From positions 124,001 to 188,000 of the forward strand of contig JAJEKV010000086.1 of assembly GCA_021234155.1 (NCBI GenBank): DNA of 64,000 nt, written 5' to 3'. Positions within the stretch are counted from its first letter, which is position 1; each line of letters opens with the position of its first letter. Positions 10,203 through 20,920 of the stretch are shown one piece after another. Position numbers and translations under genes: made by a program. This DNA comes from Isoetes taiwanensis (Eukaryota > Streptophyta > Lycopodiopsida > Isoetales > Isoetaceae). The notes beneath the pieces are model-generated. The model worked only from the letters and a program-made list of their open reading frames with translations, was not told the DNA's origin and did no database searches.

Positions 10203-10652
10203 GACGATGAGCTCGAAGAAATCAAGGACAGAATAACCAACGAATTACGAAGGGACGATCAGGTACCTCCCGACCAAGACTACGGTCAACAGTACGGGGA
10301 GTATCAGGATCGGGATGATGGTTATGAAGTAGGGGAACCCATGGAAGAAGGAGAGCCTTATGATTCAACTAAAGGCTTGGAAATAGTTAATATTCTCCGT
10401 GAGCGCGCCTTTGAGCATCTTCAACAAACTCTTCGTCGTACCTGGGATTACTGGGAAATGACGAAGCACGAGGCTTATGCCGACGCCAATGACCATTTAT
10501 GGCAGCTCTTTTATGCGCTAAGAGACCTTTTTAATTTACTCACCGTTAGTCCTACGTTAGACTACCAGTACATTATCATCCAGGCATGGGCTCGCTACAA
10601 GGTAGTCAGGGCAGTATGGGACTCTATCCTGTACCCTTTTGCGCAGCCCTAG
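10203..10652 (+). CDS. ORF4: acidic/aromatic protein of unknown function
   Basis: The frame is open from 10203, right after a TTACAG acceptor-like site, to the stop at 10652. The first ATG in frame is 10341 (103 codons), so translation of the upstream part would need splicing. The N-terminal part is highly acidic (DDELEEIKDR). The C-terminal part is helical and rich in Trp and Tyr (WDYWEMTKHE, LWQLFYALRDLFNLL). Copy B keeps its last 50-odd codons on the minus strand (24017-23850), so the ORF is a regular part of the family. I recognise no domain. Confidence 0.5.
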   Translation, partial: DDELEEIKDRITNELRRDDQVPPDQDYGQQYGEYQDRDDGYEVGEPMEEGEPYDSTKGLEIVNILRERAFEHLQQTLRRTWDYWEMTKHEAYADANDHLWQLFYALRDLFNLLTVSPTLDYQYIIIQAWARYKVVRAVWDSILYPFAQP

Positions 10653-10911
10653 GCCTGATTTCTTCAGTTTTTTTGTTGTTATGGCTAAGTGTGAGTTCGT
10701 TAAAAATTGCCCAATGTATAATCGCTACTTTTGTGTTGTACAACCTTAAGTTTTTGTAAAACACACCTCCAATGTAACTACCACTTTGACTCTATAATAA
10801 AGTTCTTTTCTTTAATTCTCTTGTATTGTCTTTATTATTGTCTCCTAGTACTACCCAAAATGATCTTCTTTGTGACACTTGATATCCCAATAATTCTGTT
10901 TATACCTTCTT
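10653..10911. other. AT-rich spacer before gag
   Basis: AT-rich and non-coding. It ends in TCAATATAG before gag; copy B has TCAATGTAG at the same place, so a TAG-AC acceptor-like junction is conserved although the upstream ATG of copy A is not. Confidence 0.4.
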
Positions 10912-11734
10912 ATGGTCAATATAGACGGTGCGCGTAACGTCTCATGGCAGACACCATCGAATGCTAGCAGATTAACACCTGAGCAAGAGCTCATGTTGAT
11001 GAAGAGGCAGTTAGTAGAGCTACAGGCTTATGTGTTAAATGCCAACCCACCACAGCATATGCAGGAGGACGGACCGGAGTTACCTCCGTTACCACCAAGT
11101 CCACCACCACAGCAGCCACCTGCACCGGAACCAGGCCCTGTACCTGCACAAAGGAGGCACCGTTCCAAACGTCGTCGAAGCTCGTCTACGGATAGTGCCA
11201 CATCCTCCCAATCAGCCACTTCTGTGTCTTCAGAGTCATCTATATCGTCTTGTGACCATGCAAAGGCCCGGGACAAGGAGTACCGTAAGACAGTTGATAC
11301 GACCATTACCAGTATTTGGAAAAACAGAAAGTTGGCTCAGTTTGATGGGAAATCTAGAGGCGGCCTGAACGCAGAGTCTTGGTTGGACGAGATGAAGGAG
11401 TTTGGGAAATCCTATGGGATGACGGAGAAAGATACAGGAAAAGTTGCCACTACAAACCTTACACGGGTCGCTCGTATTTGGTGGAAGGGCTATGCTAGAG
11501 CCAAGCATCTAAACAGAAGCAGATGCAAGTTTAAAAAGTTTGCCAAAGCTTTTAAGTCGCATCCCGTGCGCACAAATGCCAACAGATTCAAACTTTTTAC
11601 AGGTTGGAGCAGAAGGGCATGTCAGTTCAGGCCTACACAGATGAATTCATGCGCCTGAGGCTGTATGTCCCCGGTATGAACGAGAAGAGGGCGGTGGAGG
11701 GCTATATTGAAGGGTTGGCCCCCTCCATTAAACA
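10912..11734 (+). pseudogene. Gag, N-terminal and capsid part (copy A)
   Basis: Gag packages the element RNA. The open frame has a Pro-rich linker (PPLPPSPPPQQPPAPEPGP), a basic/Ser-rich stretch, then a capsid-like domain ([33 protein letters not shown]). Against copy B there is a 7-base deletion near 11563 and a one-base deletion near 11734, moving the rest of gag out of frame; the C-terminal zinc knuckle is therefore read with pol. The first ATG (10912) is absent in copy B, so the true start is uncertain; ATG 10993 is an alternative. Confidence 0.75.
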
Positions 11735-14700
11735 ATGGTTAAAGCCATAGACCCAAAGTCAATTGCAGAGGTTGAGGCTAAGGCATTGAGCCTTGAAGAG
11801 GACACGCCAAGAAACCAGTACCAACGCCCCGCCTCTTACTCCCAGCCACGCCCGTACACACCTTACAAGCCCCGCTCACCAAGTCCTGGGCCTTCTCAGC
11901 AGAACTCTAACGGTTGCCAGGAAAAGAAAGTCACCTTCAACATGCCAGACAAACCGAACAATGTCGGTAACGCAGTTCGGAACCTCTTACAATCTATTCC
12001 CAAAGAGGCCCGAGAGCAGCTCCGCAAAAAGAAGGCATGTTACAGGTGTATGCGGCCCGGGCACTTCATGCAGAACTGCCCTTATGTCACACAGACTGCC
12101 CAGCTGGCCATGGCCGACCTTGATTGGGACGATCTCGAAGCTACACCACCTGCCGACGAGGAGGCTCCCGAGTATATCCACGGTGCGTCCCATATCCTTG
12201 CAGCCATTGAAACCGGCAATGCTGAAAGTCAGCCTGCCGTTATTTCCACTATAGGTCAAGTAGACAGTAAGCCTTTTATAATTCTTATGGATACGGGAAG
12301 TACATATAATTTTGCTTCTCCTAGAATGGCCCAGGTATTGCAGCTTGAGACTTTGAGGTCCCGACCGAAACCTGTCACTCTAGCCAGTGGTAAAATCAGA
12401 CATACCCATGGCCGTCGCATTAACCTTAAAATGCAGCTGCCAGGTGCACTAGTCGCATTGGGTGCCGAGTTAATGGATATTGGCAAATATGATCTGATTG
12501 TTGGCATGGAATTCTTGGCATCTGCAAAAGCCAATATAGACTGCGAAAAACGGGAGGTTACCTTCAACGCAGCTAATGGAGCCCGCGTAACCATAAAAGG
12601 TGATCCCTTAAACCCCATTATGCAGTCTATGTCCATCAGGCAGTTAAACAAGGCCATACGCAAGGATAAGCTACTTTGCGTCATTAGACTTGCATCCATT
12701 GAGTCGGATGCTAAACAGAAGCAAGTAGTTGATGCGTTGCCAGAGAGCATTGCTAATCTTCTCAGGGAATTTAGCGATCTCTTTCCAGACGAGATCCAGA
12801 AACTTCCTCCATTTAGAGGGGTAGAATGTGAGATAGCTTTGGAACCAGGTACTAAGCGTACCAGTAAGGCCCCCTACCGTATGAGTCCCCCTAAATTGGC
12901 AGAGCTTAAGAAGCAACTTCAGGAGTTACTAAACCTAGGTTTCATTCGTCCTAGTGTTTCGCCTTTTGGCGCTCCTATCCTTTTTGTTAAGAAGAAGGAT
13001 GGCTCCTTGAGGATGTGTATTGATTATCGGCAACTCAACAAGCATACGATCAAGAATCGTTATGCTTTGCCTAGGGCAGACGATCTTATGGCCCAGTTGC
13101 AAGGGGCCAAGTACTTCTCAAAGATTGACTTACGCTCCGGGTATCACCAAATAAGAATTAAAGAGGAGGACATCCATAAGTCTGCTTTTCGCACTAGATA
13201 TGGGCATTATGAGTTTACCGTTATGCCTTTTGGATTAACTAATGCCCCCGCAACTTTTATACGGTTAATGAATGATGTCTTCCGACAATACTTGGATGAT
13301 TTTGTTGTTATTTTCTTTGACGACATTCTCATCTATAGTAAGACCCTGGAGGAGCATGAGAAATATCTTCGGTTGGCCCTACAAAAGCTAAGACGTCACC
13401 AGCTCTTTGCCAAGTTCTCCAAGTGCAAGTTTACCACTCCAAAGGTGGACTATTTGGGACATGTCATTTCAGCAGAGGGAATTGCTACAGATCCCGCAAA
13501 GATAGAGGCAGTGAAGGATTGGCCCATTCCAGGTAATGTTTCAGAGGTCCGAAGTTTTTTAGGATTGGCAGGGTATTACCGGAAATTTGTTAAGGATTTT
13601 GCAAAGATTGCAGCACCTCTTACTGATCTTACAAAGCATGAGAAAGTGAAGGATTGGATTGAGCATTGGAAAGCAAAGGTCCAGGGAAGTTTTCAGAAGC
13701 TTAAGGATGCTTTAACGTCAGCACCAGTCCTCACATTGCCGGACCCCGAAAAGGATAAGCTAGTAGCAACGGATGCCAGTAAGATTGCTACCGGTGGAGT
13801 CCTAATGCAGGAGGGGAGGGTTATTGCCTATGATTCAAAGAAAATGAATGAGACTGAACAACGATACCCTACCCATGATCAGGAATTGTTGGCCGTTGTT
13901 CGCGCTCTGCGTATATGGAGACACTACCTTCTTGGTAAAAGATTTCAGCTTGATACTGATCATCAGAGTCTCCGTTATCTATCAACCCATCCGAATCTCA
14001 ACCTCCGTCAAAGGAGATGGATGGAATTCCTAGAGGAGTACGATTTCGAGATTATGTATAAGCCTGGAAAACACAATGTGGTTGCAGATGCATTGTCACG
14101 CCATCCCTTGGTAACCCGAACCCATTGTAATGCGATTGCCACACTCACCAGTGAGTTCGGAAAACAGATAGAGCAGACCTTGGCCACGGATCCAGAGTTC
14201 CGTGATGTGTGGGATAGTTTGGCTAAAGAGGCACGCACAGATAAAGAACGTGAAGCTTTCCGTTCGTATAAGAAAGAGGGCAATTTGTTATATCACAAAG
14301 ATAAGTTGTGTGTACCTGGGACTTCAGGAGTGCGTAAGCTTATTCTCCATGACACACACAACAGCCCTATAGCTGGACATGCAGGTTTTATGAAGACCTA
14401 CTTTAAAATCCGCTCCAGTTATTTTTGGCCGTCCATGAAGAAGGACATTGCCAGGTATATTAAGCAGCGTCAGGTCTGTCAACAAACCAAGGCTGAGCAA
14501 TTAAGGATTCCAGGAGAGTTGCAACCTCTGGATGTGCCCAACGCCAAATGGGAAGTAATAACCATGGATTTCATTGTGGGCCTTCCACGTACTCTCCGTG
14601 GATATGATGCATTAACGGTAGTGGTCGACAAATTGTCGAAAATGGCTCATTTCTTGCCATGTCGGACCACGGATACAGCCTTCGATACCGCTTTGCTGTT

Positions 14701-15805
14701 TACAAAGGAGATCTTCAAATTGCATAGAATGCCACGAGTGATAGTATCCGACAGGGATCCCAAATTCGTAAGTGCATTCTGGAAGGATTTCTTTGCCACC
14801 ATCCAAACCAAACTTGCTATGAGTACGGCATATCATCCTCAGACGGATGGTCAGACAGAGCATACCAATCGCATTATAGAGGATATGCTATGAAGTTATG
14901 TGTGGAGTAAGCAATCACAATGGGCTGACTATATTTATTTGGTCGAATTTGCCTATAATAGCATGAAACAGGAGTCTTCCAGAATGTCTCCCTTTATGAT
15001 AAATTATGGTTATCAATGCCTTAATCCAGACACATGGCATAATCCCGTTTCTAAGGTGGAGGTTTCCCAACAACTCCTCTTGGAAATGCAAGCTTTGGTT
15101 GAGGAAGTTTGTGGTTACTTATTGGCAGCACGTAGTCGTCAGAAGAGTGTCGCGGATAAGCACAGAACCCCACGAGTCTTCCAGGTGGGCGAATCAGTTT
15201 GGCTCAAAATTAAGGTAAAACAAGTCAAGCTTAAGATTGGTAACTGCAAGAAGCTGGCACCCAGATGGGCTGGACCGTTCAAGATCACTGAACGTGTTGG
15301 ACAACAGGCATATCGCTTGGATTTGCCACCCCGCTTGAAGATCCACAAGGTCTTTCACGTGAGTCTCCTGAAGCAACATACCCCAGATCCAGAGGAGATC
15401 TTGGATACACCCACCCTCTTTGAAATGACAGAAGAGCATTTAGATATAGTGCCTGAAGTTCTTCTTGATCGAGCTTATAAGCAGACCAGAAGGACTCAAA
15501 TGTTGCAATACTTGGTTAAGTGGAAACACTTTCCAGTTGAAGATGCTACGTGGGTGATGAAGATAGACCTTGAGAAGCACTATCCAGACTTCATGCGGGA
15601 ATCTCAGGGCCGCACCATCAACGATGCTATCAACCCCGCACCCGGCGGTAAGCTTGAAGGCTTGATTCGCCGAGAATCATACAGTAGAGGGGTAGATGCA
15701 TCGTGGTTGACAACAGTTACCGATGATGAGATCACCTTCGTGTTCTCTAGGACGTGGTGTAGTGTCGATGTTGGCATGACCGCGAATTGCTTGGAAAGCA
15801 TGTAG
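11735..15805 (+). pseudogene. Gag C-terminus and Pol of chromovirus copy A
   Basis: In one frame: CX2CX4HX4C knuckle ([14 protein letters not shown], about residues 102-115), aspartic protease with DTGS (about 186), reverse transcriptase with FFDDILIYS (about 527), RNase H with VATDAS (about 680) and DTDHQS, integrase with HHCC region (about 869-915) and DDE residues at about 944 (TMDF), 1005 (SDRD) and 1041 (GQTE), then a chromodomain (15450-15595, YLVKWKHFPVEDATW). Damage: the first integrase zinc Cys is Arg (KQRQVC; copy B has KQCQVC); TGA at 14891 replaces CGA; TAG at 15803 replaces TAC found in copies B and C. The chromodomain places it among chromoviruses. Confidence 0.92.
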
Positions 15806-16283
15806 TTCATAGGCCGCGTTCATCTCGGCTATAATGGGAACGTGGCCATTCCTTACGCCGCAATGAATTGCGAACCATAGGCATGATAGGTCCCCTTATA
15901 GTTGTTTTCCTTTTATTCTTCTAGGGGGTGGTCCCTTCAACCACAACCTATTTATATTATCTATATATACTGATGTATTGACATGTGCAGGCCAGTGAGC
16001 AGTACGTGACCTGCCCATGTATAGACGGTTGCTGATGGCCCGACTTCTCCAGTTTTATCTTATCTACATGTGTTATTTTTCTTTGCCACTGTGATGTTTG
16101 AGATTGGACTTCGGTCCTTAAACCTTTTTATCATAAGTATGTGAAATGCACCTTGGTGCTTAAACTCTTATATGTTTTAGACTTTAATGTTATTACCTTC
16201 GGAAATAAGGAATTACCTTCCTTCTTTTATGTATAGTTTCTTACATTTTTAACTAACCTTAATGCTGAGGACATCATTATTTC

Positions 16284-16297
16284 TAAGGAGAGGAGAA
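16284..16297 (+). other. Polypurine tract of copy A
   Basis: A purine run (AAGGAGAGGAGAA) directly before the LTR start TGTGACGTTCC. It primes plus-strand DNA synthesis. The same tract lies before the LTRs of copies B (17525-17539, minus strand) and C (36066-36079). Confidence 0.7.
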
Positions 16298-16879
16298 TGT
16301 GACGTTCCAAGTATTAATACGGTATACGTATAAATATACTGACACGTCACGCAGTAAAGATACGCCACCATGGGTTCTTTAACCTAGGGGGTTGACCTAA
16401 AAGGGATTAATTTAGCTATGCTAAATTAATTATTAAAAGATAATTACCTATAATTAAGGAAATAATATCTAATTGACTTAATTAGGATAAATGATTAATT
16501 GGGAAGGTGCCACTTGGCCAAACTCGATTGGCCAGCAGGGAAATGCTAACTTGGGGCATCAAATTGGGTCCCTATCCCATTTGACCCCAAAATCGAGCCA
16601 GGAGGAGGAGCAGCTGAGCGCCCAAGTTGCTGAAGCTGTTGCTGAACACCCAAGTTGCTGAAAGATGGAGTGCCCCATGATAACGGTTCTAGCAGAAACT
16701 CAGGTTAGTGGGTAGTCTAGCTTGAGCTTCTAGGATAGTGCCTCAGTTAGTCTTCTCTGGTTATCTTTGTTAGGACTAACCCTTCTTTGATATTGAGGAT
16801 TATATTTCAATTATGGATTATGCTTTGTTAAGTAAGGATGGATGAATCTATGAAAGTATCTCTGTCAGCTTCCGTAAAG
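16298..16879 (+). repeat. Truncated 3' LTR of copy A
   Basis: It begins TGTGACGTTCCAAG and runs about 580 bp of the 1585-bp LTR. It then meets the inverted LTR of copy B with a short non-palindromic centre near 16862-16905. The two partial LTRs form a long inverted repeat. Confidence 0.75.
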
Positions 16880-17967
16880 CAGCCTTTAATCCCTGCCTTT
16901 CGAAAGACTAACAGAGATACGATCATAGATTCATCCATCCATCCACAACAAAGCATAATCCATAATTGAAATATAATCCTAAGTATCAAAGAAGGGTTAA
17001 TCCTAACAAAGATAACCAGAGAAGGCTACTGAGGCGCTATCCTACAAATCTCAAACTTGACTACCCACTAACCCGAGTTTCTGTTAGAACCGTTATCATG
17101 GGGCACCTCCATCTTTCAGCAACTTGGGTGTTCAGCAACAACTTCAACAACTTGGGTGTTCAGCAACAACTTCAGCAACTTGGGTGTTCAGCAACAACTT
17201 GGGCGCTCACAGCTGCTCCTCCTGGTTCGATTTTGGGGCCAAAATGGGGTAGGGATCCAGTTTGATGCTCCAAGTTAGCATTCTCATGCTGGCCAATCGA
17301 ATTTGGCTAGGTGGCACCTTCCTAATTAATCAATTATCTTAATTGAGTTAATTTGACAATGCTTCCTTAATTATAGGTAATTAACCTTTAATAATTAATT
17401 TAGCATAGCTAAATTAATCCCTTTTAGGTCAACCCCTAGGTTAAAATACCCCATGGTGGCGATCTTTCATCGCGTGGTCGATGATATTTATACGTATACC
17501 GTATAAAATACTTGGAACGCCACATTCTCCTCCTTAGAAATAATGTTGTCCTCAAAGATTAGGTTAGTGAAGAATATAAGAATTTATACATAAAAGAAGG
17601 AAGGTAATTCCTTATTTCCGAAGGTAATAACATTAAAAGTTAAAGCATAAAATAGTTTAAGCACCAAGGTGCATTTCACATGATTATCATAAGAAAAGGG
17701 TTCAAGGACCGAAGTCCAATATCAACATCACAGTGACAAAAAGGTAACACATGTAGACAAGATAAAACTGGAGAAGTCGGGCCATCAGCAACCCTCTATA
17801 CATGGGCAGGTCACGTACTGCTCACTGGCCTGCACATGTGAATACATCAGTATATATAGTATAATATAAGTAGGTTGTGGTTTAAGGGACCACCCCCTAT
17901 AAGACAAAAAAAGAAAACCTATCTACAAGGAAACCTATCATGCCTATGGTTCGCAATTCATTGCGGC

Positions 17968-19907
17968 TTAAGGAATGGCCACATTCCCATTATAGCCGAG
18001 ATGAACGCGGCCTATGAAGTACATGCTTTCCAAGCAATTCGCGGTCATGCCAACATCGACAATACACCACGTCCTATAGAACACGAAGGTGATCTCATCA
18101 TCGGTAACTATTGTCAACCACGATGCATCTACCCCTCTACTGCATGATTCGCGGCGAATCAAGCCTTCAAGCTTACCGCCGGGTGCGGGGTTGATAGCAT
18201 CGTTGATGGTGCGGCCCTGAGATTCTCGCATGAAGTCTGGATAGTGCTTCTCAAGGTCTATCTTCATCACCCACGTAGCATCTTCAACTGGCAAGTGTTT
18301 CCACTTAACCAAGTATTGCAACATTTGAGTCCTTCTGGTCTGCTTATAAGCTCGATCAAGAAGAGCTTCAGGCACTATATCTAGATGCTCTTCTGTCATT
18401 TCAAGGAGGGTGGGTGTATCCAAGATCTCCTCGGGATCTGGGGTATGTTGCTTCAGAAGACTCACGTGAAAGACCTTGTGTATCTTCAAGCGGGGTGGCA
18501 AATCCAAGCGATATGCCTGTTCTCCAACACGTTCAATGATTTTAAACGGCCCAGCCCATCTGGGTGCCAGCTTCTTGCAGTTGCCAATCTTAAGCTTGGC
18601 TTGTTTAACCTTAATCTTGAGCCAAACTGATTCGCCCACCTGGAAGACTCGTGGGGTTCTGTGCTTATCCGCGACACTCTTCTGACGACTGCGTGCAGCC
18701 AATAAGTAACCACGAACTTCTTCAACCAAAGCTTGCATTTCCAAGAGGAGTTGTTGAGAAACCTCCACCTTGGAAACAGGATTATGCCATGTGTCTGGAG
18801 TAAGGCATTGATACCCATAATTTATCATGAAGGGAGACATTCTGGAAGACTCTTGTTTCATGCTATTATAGGCAAATTCGACCAAATAAATATAGTCAGC
18901 CCATTGTGATTGCTTACTCCACACATAACTTCGTAGCATATCCTCTATGATGCGATTGGTACGCTCTGTCTGTCCATCTGTCTGAGGATGATATGCCGTA
19001 CTCATAGCAAGCTTGGTTTGGATGGTGGCAAAGAAATCTTTCCAGAATGCACTTACGAACTTGGGATCCCTGTCGGATACGATAACTCGTGGCATTCCAT
19101 GCAATATGAAGATCTCCTTTGTAAACAGCAAAGCGGTATCGAAGGCTGTATCCGTGGTACGACATGGCAAGAAATGAGCCATTTTTGACAATTTGTCGAC
19201 CACTACCATCAATGCATCATATCCACGGAGAGTACATGGAAGGCCCACAATGAAATCCATGGTTATCACTTCCCACTTAGCGTTGGGCACATCCAGAGGT
19301 TGCAACTCTCCTGGAATCCTTAGTTGCTCAGCCTTGGTTTGTTGACACACCTGACACTGCTTAATATACCTGGCAATGTCCTTCTTCATAGAAGGCCAAA
19401 AATAACTGGAGCGGATCTTAAAGTAGGTCTTCATAAAACCTGCATGTCTGGCTATAGGGCTGTTGTGTGTGTCATGTAGAATAAGCTTACGTACTCCTGA
19501 AGTCTCAGGTACACACAACTTATCTTTGAAATATAATAAATTGCCCTCTTTCTTATACGAACGGAAAGCTTCACGTTCTTTATCTGTGCGTGCCTCCTTA
19601 GCCAAACTATCCCACACATCACGGAACTCTGGATCCGTGGCCAAGGTCTGCTCTATCTGTTTTCTGAACTCACTGGTGAGTGTGGAAATCGCGTTACAAT
19701 GGGTTTGGGTTACCAAGGGATGGCGTGACAACGCATCCGCAACCACATTGTGTTTCCCAGGCTTATACATAATCTCAAAATCGTACTCCTCTATAAATTC
19801 CATCCATCCCCTTTGACGGAGGTTGAGATTCGGCTGGGTTGATAGATAACGGAGACTCTGATGATCCGTATCAAGCTGAAATCTTCTACCAAGAAGGTAG
19901 TGTCTCC
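17968..19907 (-). pseudogene. Pol C-terminus of copy B: RNase H end, integrase, chromodomain
   Basis: A long frame (to 19947 nominally, but genuine only up to the MITE edge at about 19907). It contains the RNase H end ([15 protein letters not shown]), an intact integrase zinc site (CQVCQQTK with upstream His pair), the DDE triad (TMDF, SDRD, GQTE) and a chromodomain (LVKWKHLPVEDATW). The CGA codon that is a stop in copy A is intact here. It ends at TAA 17968, where copy C reads TAC and continues nine codons, so this stop is also a mutation. Confidence 0.9.
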
Positions 19908-19915
19908 ATATATGC

Positions 19916-20579
19916 CATGGAATAAAATAACGGCTAAGGTTAGCCAAATGGCTATTTTGTAGCAGTTTTGCGAAGAAAAACGGCTAAAGTAAATGGGAAA
20001 AATGCCCCAAAAAAAGAAAATTTTAGCCCAATTTTTTTACCGCCCAGGTGAGTTTTTAGGTTGAATAGCCAAACCTTTACCTCCAGACATATCCATCAGG
20101 ACATCGATTAGCTAAACCTAAGATAGAGGGGGCTGGAAAAAATGGATAGATTAGCCCGAAATTCAACACCAATGTATGTACTAACTTTAAGAAATTTCAA
20201 ATAGGGTTTATATTTTTCTTTTTTTTCCACTTTCTTTCTTGTTCCAAGTACAGAGTTGAAGTATTAGAGGAAAAGGAACAATGTAGTCCCTTTTTTTAGG
20301 TTTTTGAACATGTTCATGTATGTTTGTGTCTTGATTTATGTATTTACAATAAATTCAATGTCTTTTCCAGAATGCTTGGATCTTTTTTGAATTACTATAG
20401 CGTGATGGCTAATATTTGCCTTTCCATTTTGTGAAAGTTTAGCCAAAAGCAAGAAACTGTGATGGAGAAAAACCATTTAGTTTAGCCATGTGTTAGAAAT
20501 TTCTAGCCCCATTTTGAAGGTAGTTTAGCTAAACCTATTTTGGATACACTAAAATATAGGAGTAGTAATTTATTCCATG
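19916..20579. mobile_element. hAT-like MITE (664 bp) in the RNase H region of copy B
   Basis: The ends are 11-bp inverted repeats CATGGAATAAA. They are flanked by the 8-bp direct repeats ATATATGC (19908-19915) and ATATACGC (20580-20587). Copy A has the empty site with a single copy (GCGTATAT on its strand). Repeated TAGCC/GGCTA motifs lie near both ends. The 8-bp duplication and C-A start fit the hAT superfamily; no transposase is encoded. Confidence 0.8.
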
Positions 20580-20920
20580 ATATACGCAGAGCGCGGACAA
20601 CGGCCAACAACTCCTGATCATGGGTAGGGTATCGCTGCTCAGTCTCGTTCATTTTCTTTGAATCATAGGCAATAACCCTCCCCTCCTGCATTAGGACTCC
20701 ACCGGTAGCAATCTTACTGGCATCCGTTGCTACTAGTTTATCCTTTTCGGGGTCCGGAAATGTGAGGACTGGTGCTGACGTTAAAGCATCCTTAAGCCTC
20801 TGAAAACTTCCCTGGACCTTTGCTTTCCAATGCTCAATCCAATCCTTCACTTTCTCATGCTTTGTAAGATCAATAAAAGGTGCTGCAATCTTTGCAAAAT
20901 CCTTGACAAATTTTTGGTAA
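20580..20920 (-). pseudogene. RNase H fragment of copy B
   Basis: Reads [20 protein letters not shown] and the following RNase H strand up to the MITE. It is joined to the RT frame through a one-base insertion near 20925 (GGGTAATTAC against GGGTATTAC in copy A). Confidence 0.8.

Larger units (their letters stand above)
6920..16879 (+). mobile_element. Ty3/gypsy chromovirus copy A with extra 5' ORFs
   Basis: Order on the plus strand: leader (from 6920, 5' LTR and primer site absent), ORF1 with histone H3 domain, ORF2, ORF3, ORF4, gag, then pol with protease, reverse transcriptase, RNase H, integrase and chromodomain. A purine tract follows (about 16284-16297), then a truncated 3' LTR from 16298. 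Each ORF has indels or stops, so the copy is dead. The 3' LTR breaks off near 16879, where copy B begins in inverted orientation. The four ORFs before gag are not part of a standard chromovirus. Confidence 0.85.

Noticed and set aside
11028-11306. Gly/Cys-rich minus-strand frame opposite gag
   Set aside because: Complement of the Pro-rich linker of gag; a shadow frame.
19908-19947. Apparent Met start of the copy B integrase frame at 19947
   Set aside because: The first dozen codons lie in the MITE; the real coding sequence was continuous with RNase H before the insertion.
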